This document shows, piece by piece, positions 2,502 through 5,041 of a DNA stretch of 5,041 bases (the stretch's first letter is position 1; every line of letters begins with the position of its first letter). The stretch is from the NCBI GenBank assembly GCA_023437885.1, contig JAEZFH010000066.1, forward strand, positions 1 through 5,041, written 5' to 3'. This DNA comes from Bacillota bacterium. Lineage in GTDB: Bacteria; Bacillota; Clostridia; Lachnospirales; Lachnospiraceae. The notes below the pieces were generated by a model. The model made no database searches. It was not told the origin of the DNA and saw only the letters and a list, made by a program, of their open reading frames with translations. The translations under genes were made by a program, and so were the position numbers.

Positions 2502-5041
2502 ATGGCGGTACGTACCAGTATTGAGATATCGGGAGCAAAGCAGAATAATTTGAAGAATATATCCCTCGAAATTCCCAGGGATAAATTAACGGTGATCACC
2601 GGCGTGTCCGGATCGGGAAAATCTTCACTTGCATTTGATGTCATCTATGGAGAGGGCCAGAGGAGGTTTCTGGACTCGATCACTAACTTTGCCAAGAGCC
2701 GGATCAGCCAGCTAAAGAAGGCAAAAGTGGATTATATCCGGGGCTTGTCGCCGGTAATTGCCATTGAGCAGAAGAAGAGCAACAATAATCCGCGCTCCAC
2801 CGTGGGCACGGTAACGGATATTAATGATTATCTAAGGCTGCTATATGCCAGTGCGGGAGTCGGCCGCTGCCCGGAATGCGGTCATCCGCTGGAGCAATTA
2901 ACGGCCGCGCAGATTGCGGAGCATATCTCAACTCTGCCCGAGGGATCAGTAATAGAGCTTCGGGCACCGGTGTATAAAATCTTTGGAGAAGATTATAATT
3001 ATACCTTTCAGGCGCTTAGAGAGAAGGGATATAAAAAGCTTCTGCTCGATGGGGAGCATTTTTCTCTGGCAGAGAAACGGGAGCTGGATGAAACGAAGGA
3101 TTACCATATGGAATTAGTAATTGACCGCTTTACGTTAAAAAAGGATTCCTATATCCAGATTACAAAGACAATTGAAGCGGCAATGCTGGCACTGGATGAG
3201 GATATTATGATCAAGGTGGAGGTTCTGGGAGAGGTGAAGGCCTCCTTTTATAAGGGGTATGCCTGTCCCGAGCACCATATGTTTCTATGCGATATGCAGC
3301 CCTTTCATTTTTCCTTTAATACTGCCCCCAGTGCCTGTCACACCTGTCTGGGAGTGGGCATGTCCTATGTAGTGGAGCCGAGATTCCTGATTGTAGCACC
3401 GGAGAAGAGCATTAACAAGGGCGCTTTGAAGAATACGGTCTATAATGTCAATGGGAAGGACAGCTACCGTTCGGTCATGCTGTACAGCCTGTCCCAGCAG
3501 TATGATTTCAGCCTGGATACTCCGTTCCGGGATCTGCCCAAGGAAATTCACGAAATCCTTTTCTATGGTACGAAAGGGGAGCCGGTCAAGATGCAGCAGC
3601 CCCCCAATTCAGACAAACGTAATTGGATTGTAGGAAGGGAGGTTCCTTTCTGGGGGTATGTACATGAGCTGGAGCACTGGTACCGGCAGTATATTCGGAG
3701 AACCTCGACGACGGAGGCATTTGAGCCTACCTTTATTAAGGAATGCATGATAGAGAAAATCTGTCCGGAATGCAATGGTGCAAGGCTGAAGAAACAGAGA
3801 CTCCAGGTTACCATCGGAGACAGAAATATTGATGAGCTTTGCCGGATGCAGCTGCCCGGGCTGCTGGAATTCCTGGAAGGTCTCAGCTTTAAGGAGGATA
3901 TCCGGGATGTGGCTAATTCCATCATATATGAAATATCCACCAGAATCCGCCTGCTGATTGATATCGGACTTCATTATATCAACCTCAGCCGGAGAAGCGA
4001 CAGTATCTCCGGGGGTGAGATGCAGCGGATAAAGATGTCTACTCAGATCAGCAGTGAGCTTATGGGTATGCTGTATGTTATGGATGAGCCCAGCATCGGA
4101 CTCCATCCCAGGGATTCGGACCGGGTGATTGATACCATGAAGAAGCTCAGGGATATCGGAAATACGGTAATTGTGGTAGAGCATGACATGGAGACCATAA
4201 AGAATGCGGATCACATTATTGAGATAGGTCCGGGGCCGGGAATACACGGCGGAAGGATTGTGGCGGACGGAAGTCCGGAGGACATTATGAACACGAAAGC
4301 CTCCCTGACGGGGCAGTATCTGTCGGGAGTGTTACAGATTCCCGTACCGAAGCAGCGCCGCAATCTGGGGGATTATTTCCTATCCGTTCAGGGTGCCAGG
4401 GAGAACAATCTAAAGAATGTGGATCTGGATATTCCCCTCGGAGTATTTCTGTGTGTGACAGGAGTGTCCGGATCGGGCAAAAGCTCCTTAATTAATGAAA
4501 TTCTTTACAAACAATTGAAGATCGACAAAACCCTTGCACGGATTGTTCCCGGCGAGCATGATTTTCTCTTCGGTTCGGATCAGATTAATAATGTAATCAA
4601 CATAGACCAGACACCCATCGGAAGAAACAGTAAATCAAACCCGGCTACCTACATCGGCATTTTTGATAAGATCCGCGATCTTTATGCTGCTCAGCCGGAG
4701 GCTTTGGAGCGGGGGTATACCGCTTTGGATTTCAGTCTGACTCATGCCAATGGTACCCGATGCGAACATTGTGCCGGAGACGGAATCATTGTAACCAATC
4801 TCCAGTTTATGGCAGATATTGAAACTGTCTGTCCCATGTGCAAGGGGATGCGCTACAGCGAGGAAGGGCTGGAGATCAAATATCACGGGAAGAGTATCGC
4901 GGATGTATTGGAAATGACGGTGGAGGAAGCACTCGGCTTTTTTAAGGACAATCATTATCTGAAGCACAAGCTGGGAATTATGAATGAATTGGGACTGGGC
5001 TATCTCTGCCTTGGGCAAAGCTCGACTACCCTGTCAGGCGG
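2502..5041 (+). CDS. UvrA-family ABC ATPase (excinuclease subunit A paralogue), 3' end outside the window
   Basis: DNA-damage-recognition-type tandem ABC ATPase; 846 full codons are present and the frame is open at the edge. Domains in order: Walker A GVSGSGKSS at 34-42; SPVIAIEQKK then NPRSTVGTVTD near 94-118, typical of UvrA; CPEC at 123-126; a UvrB-binding-like region about 130-250; first zinc module C255-P-E-H258 with C279-x2-C282; insertion domain about 290-415; CPEC at 421-424; signature I ISGGEMQR at 502-509; Walker B VMDEPSIGLH with D528 and E529; H-loop H561; second Walker A GVSGSGKSS at 654-662; second zinc module C754-x2-C757 and C777-x2-C780; and the start of signature II, LSGG, at 844, where the window ends. 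Spacing matches full-length UvrA (about 940-960 residues), so roughly 100 residues are missing. The segment after the first Walker A (ITNFAKSRISQLKK) differs from the housekeeping UvrA (AYARQFLGQM type), and uvrB is not adjacent, so I call a paralogue. Paralogues are linked to resistance to DNA-binding drugs (DrrC). Probably in one unit with the nucleotidyltransferase. Confidence 0.93.
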   Translation, partial: MAVRTSIEISGAKQNNLKNISLEIPRDKLTVITGVSGSGKSSLAFDVIYGEGQRRFLDSITNFAKSRISQLKKAKVDYIRGLSPVIAIEQKKSNNNPRSTVGTVTDINDYLRLLYASAGVGRCPECGHPLEQLTAAQIAEHISTLPEGSVIELRAPVYKIFGEDYNYTFQALREKGYKKLLLDGEHFSLAEKRELDETKDYHMELVIDRFTLKKDSYIQITKTIEAAMLALDEDIMIKVEVLGEVKASFYKGYACPEHHMFLCDMQPFHFSFNTAPSACHTCLGVGMSYVVEPRFLIVAPEKSINKGALKNTVYNVNGKDSYRSVMLYSLSQQYDFSLDTPFRDLPKEIHEILFYGTKGEPVKMQQPPNSDKRNWIVGREVPFWGYVHELEHWYRQYIRRTSTTEAFEPTFIKECMIEKICPECNGARLKKQRLQVTIGDRNIDELCRMQLPGLLEFLEGLSFKEDIRDVANSIIYEISTRIRLLIDIGLHYINLSRRSDSISGGEMQRIKMSTQISSELMGMLYVMDEPSIGLHPRDSDRVIDTMKKLRDIGNTVIVVEHDMETIKNADHIIEIGPGPGIHGGRIVADGSPEDIMNTKASLTGQYLSGVLQIPVPKQRRNLGDYFLSVQGARENNLKNVDLDIPLGVFLCVTGVSGSGKSSLINEILYKQLKIDKTLARIVPGEHDFLFGSDQINNVINIDQTPIGRNSKSNPATYIGIFDKIRDLYAAQPEALERGYTALDFSLTHANGTRCEHCAGDGIIVTNLQFMADIETVCPMCKGMRYSEEGLEIKYHGKSIADVLEMTVEEALGFFKDNHYLKHKLGIMNELGLGYLCLGQSSTTLSG

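Noticed and set aside
3563..4247. Minus-strand open frames opposite the UvrA-family gene (also 3285-3551 and 4635-5018)
   Set aside because: All are antisense shadows of a well-supported UvrA-family coding sequence.
2502..5041. Housekeeping uvrA
   Set aside because: No uvrB next to it, a divergent segment after the first Walker A, ISGGE rather than LSGGE in signature I and a Cys-to-His change in the first zinc module; a paralogue is the better reading, though the genome would have to be searched for a second uvrA to be sure.

Overview
The window looks like chromosome of a mid-GC Firmicute, most probably a clostridium of the Lachnospiraceae type. This is inferred from strong GGAGG-type ribosome binding sites, sigma-A-like promoters (TATAAT, TTGAAA) and the character of the three proteins. 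No rRNA, tRNA, CRISPR array, transposase or phage gene is visible.

Layout: (1) Positions 1-122 hold no supportable gene. (2) Positions 123-1013, minus strand, encode an AraC-family regulator with an N-terminal double helix-turn-helix and a C-terminal GyrI/Rob-like ligand-binding domain. It has a good extended -10 promoter at 1067-1095. (3) Positions 1014-1475 are a repeat-rich divergent control region. It carries a 32-bp tandem repeat upstream of the regulator promoter, a 26-bp repeat pair that includes small hairpins, an 18-bp dyad centred on a TATAAT, and a good plus-strand promoter just before the next gene. (4) Positions 1476-2399, plus strand, encode a 307-residue protein with a polymerase-beta-type nucleotidyltransferase motif, a helical middle and a winged-helix-like end. 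(5) After a 102-bp gap with a hairpin, position 2502 to the window end encodes a UvrA-family ABC ATPase. It is cut by the window edge inside the second ABC signature after 846 complete codons. It is a divergent UvrA paralogue that keeps a UvrB-binding-like region, but one cysteine of the first zinc module is replaced by histidine.

Taken together, the genes suggest an inducible defence cassette: a small-molecule-sensing regulator divergent from a nucleotidyltransferase-UvrA transcription unit. UvrA-like proteins are known in self-resistance to DNA-binding drugs (DrrC of the daunorubicin cluster), and GyrI/Rob-type domains bind drugs. The functional link between these three genes is inference from layout and has not been shown.
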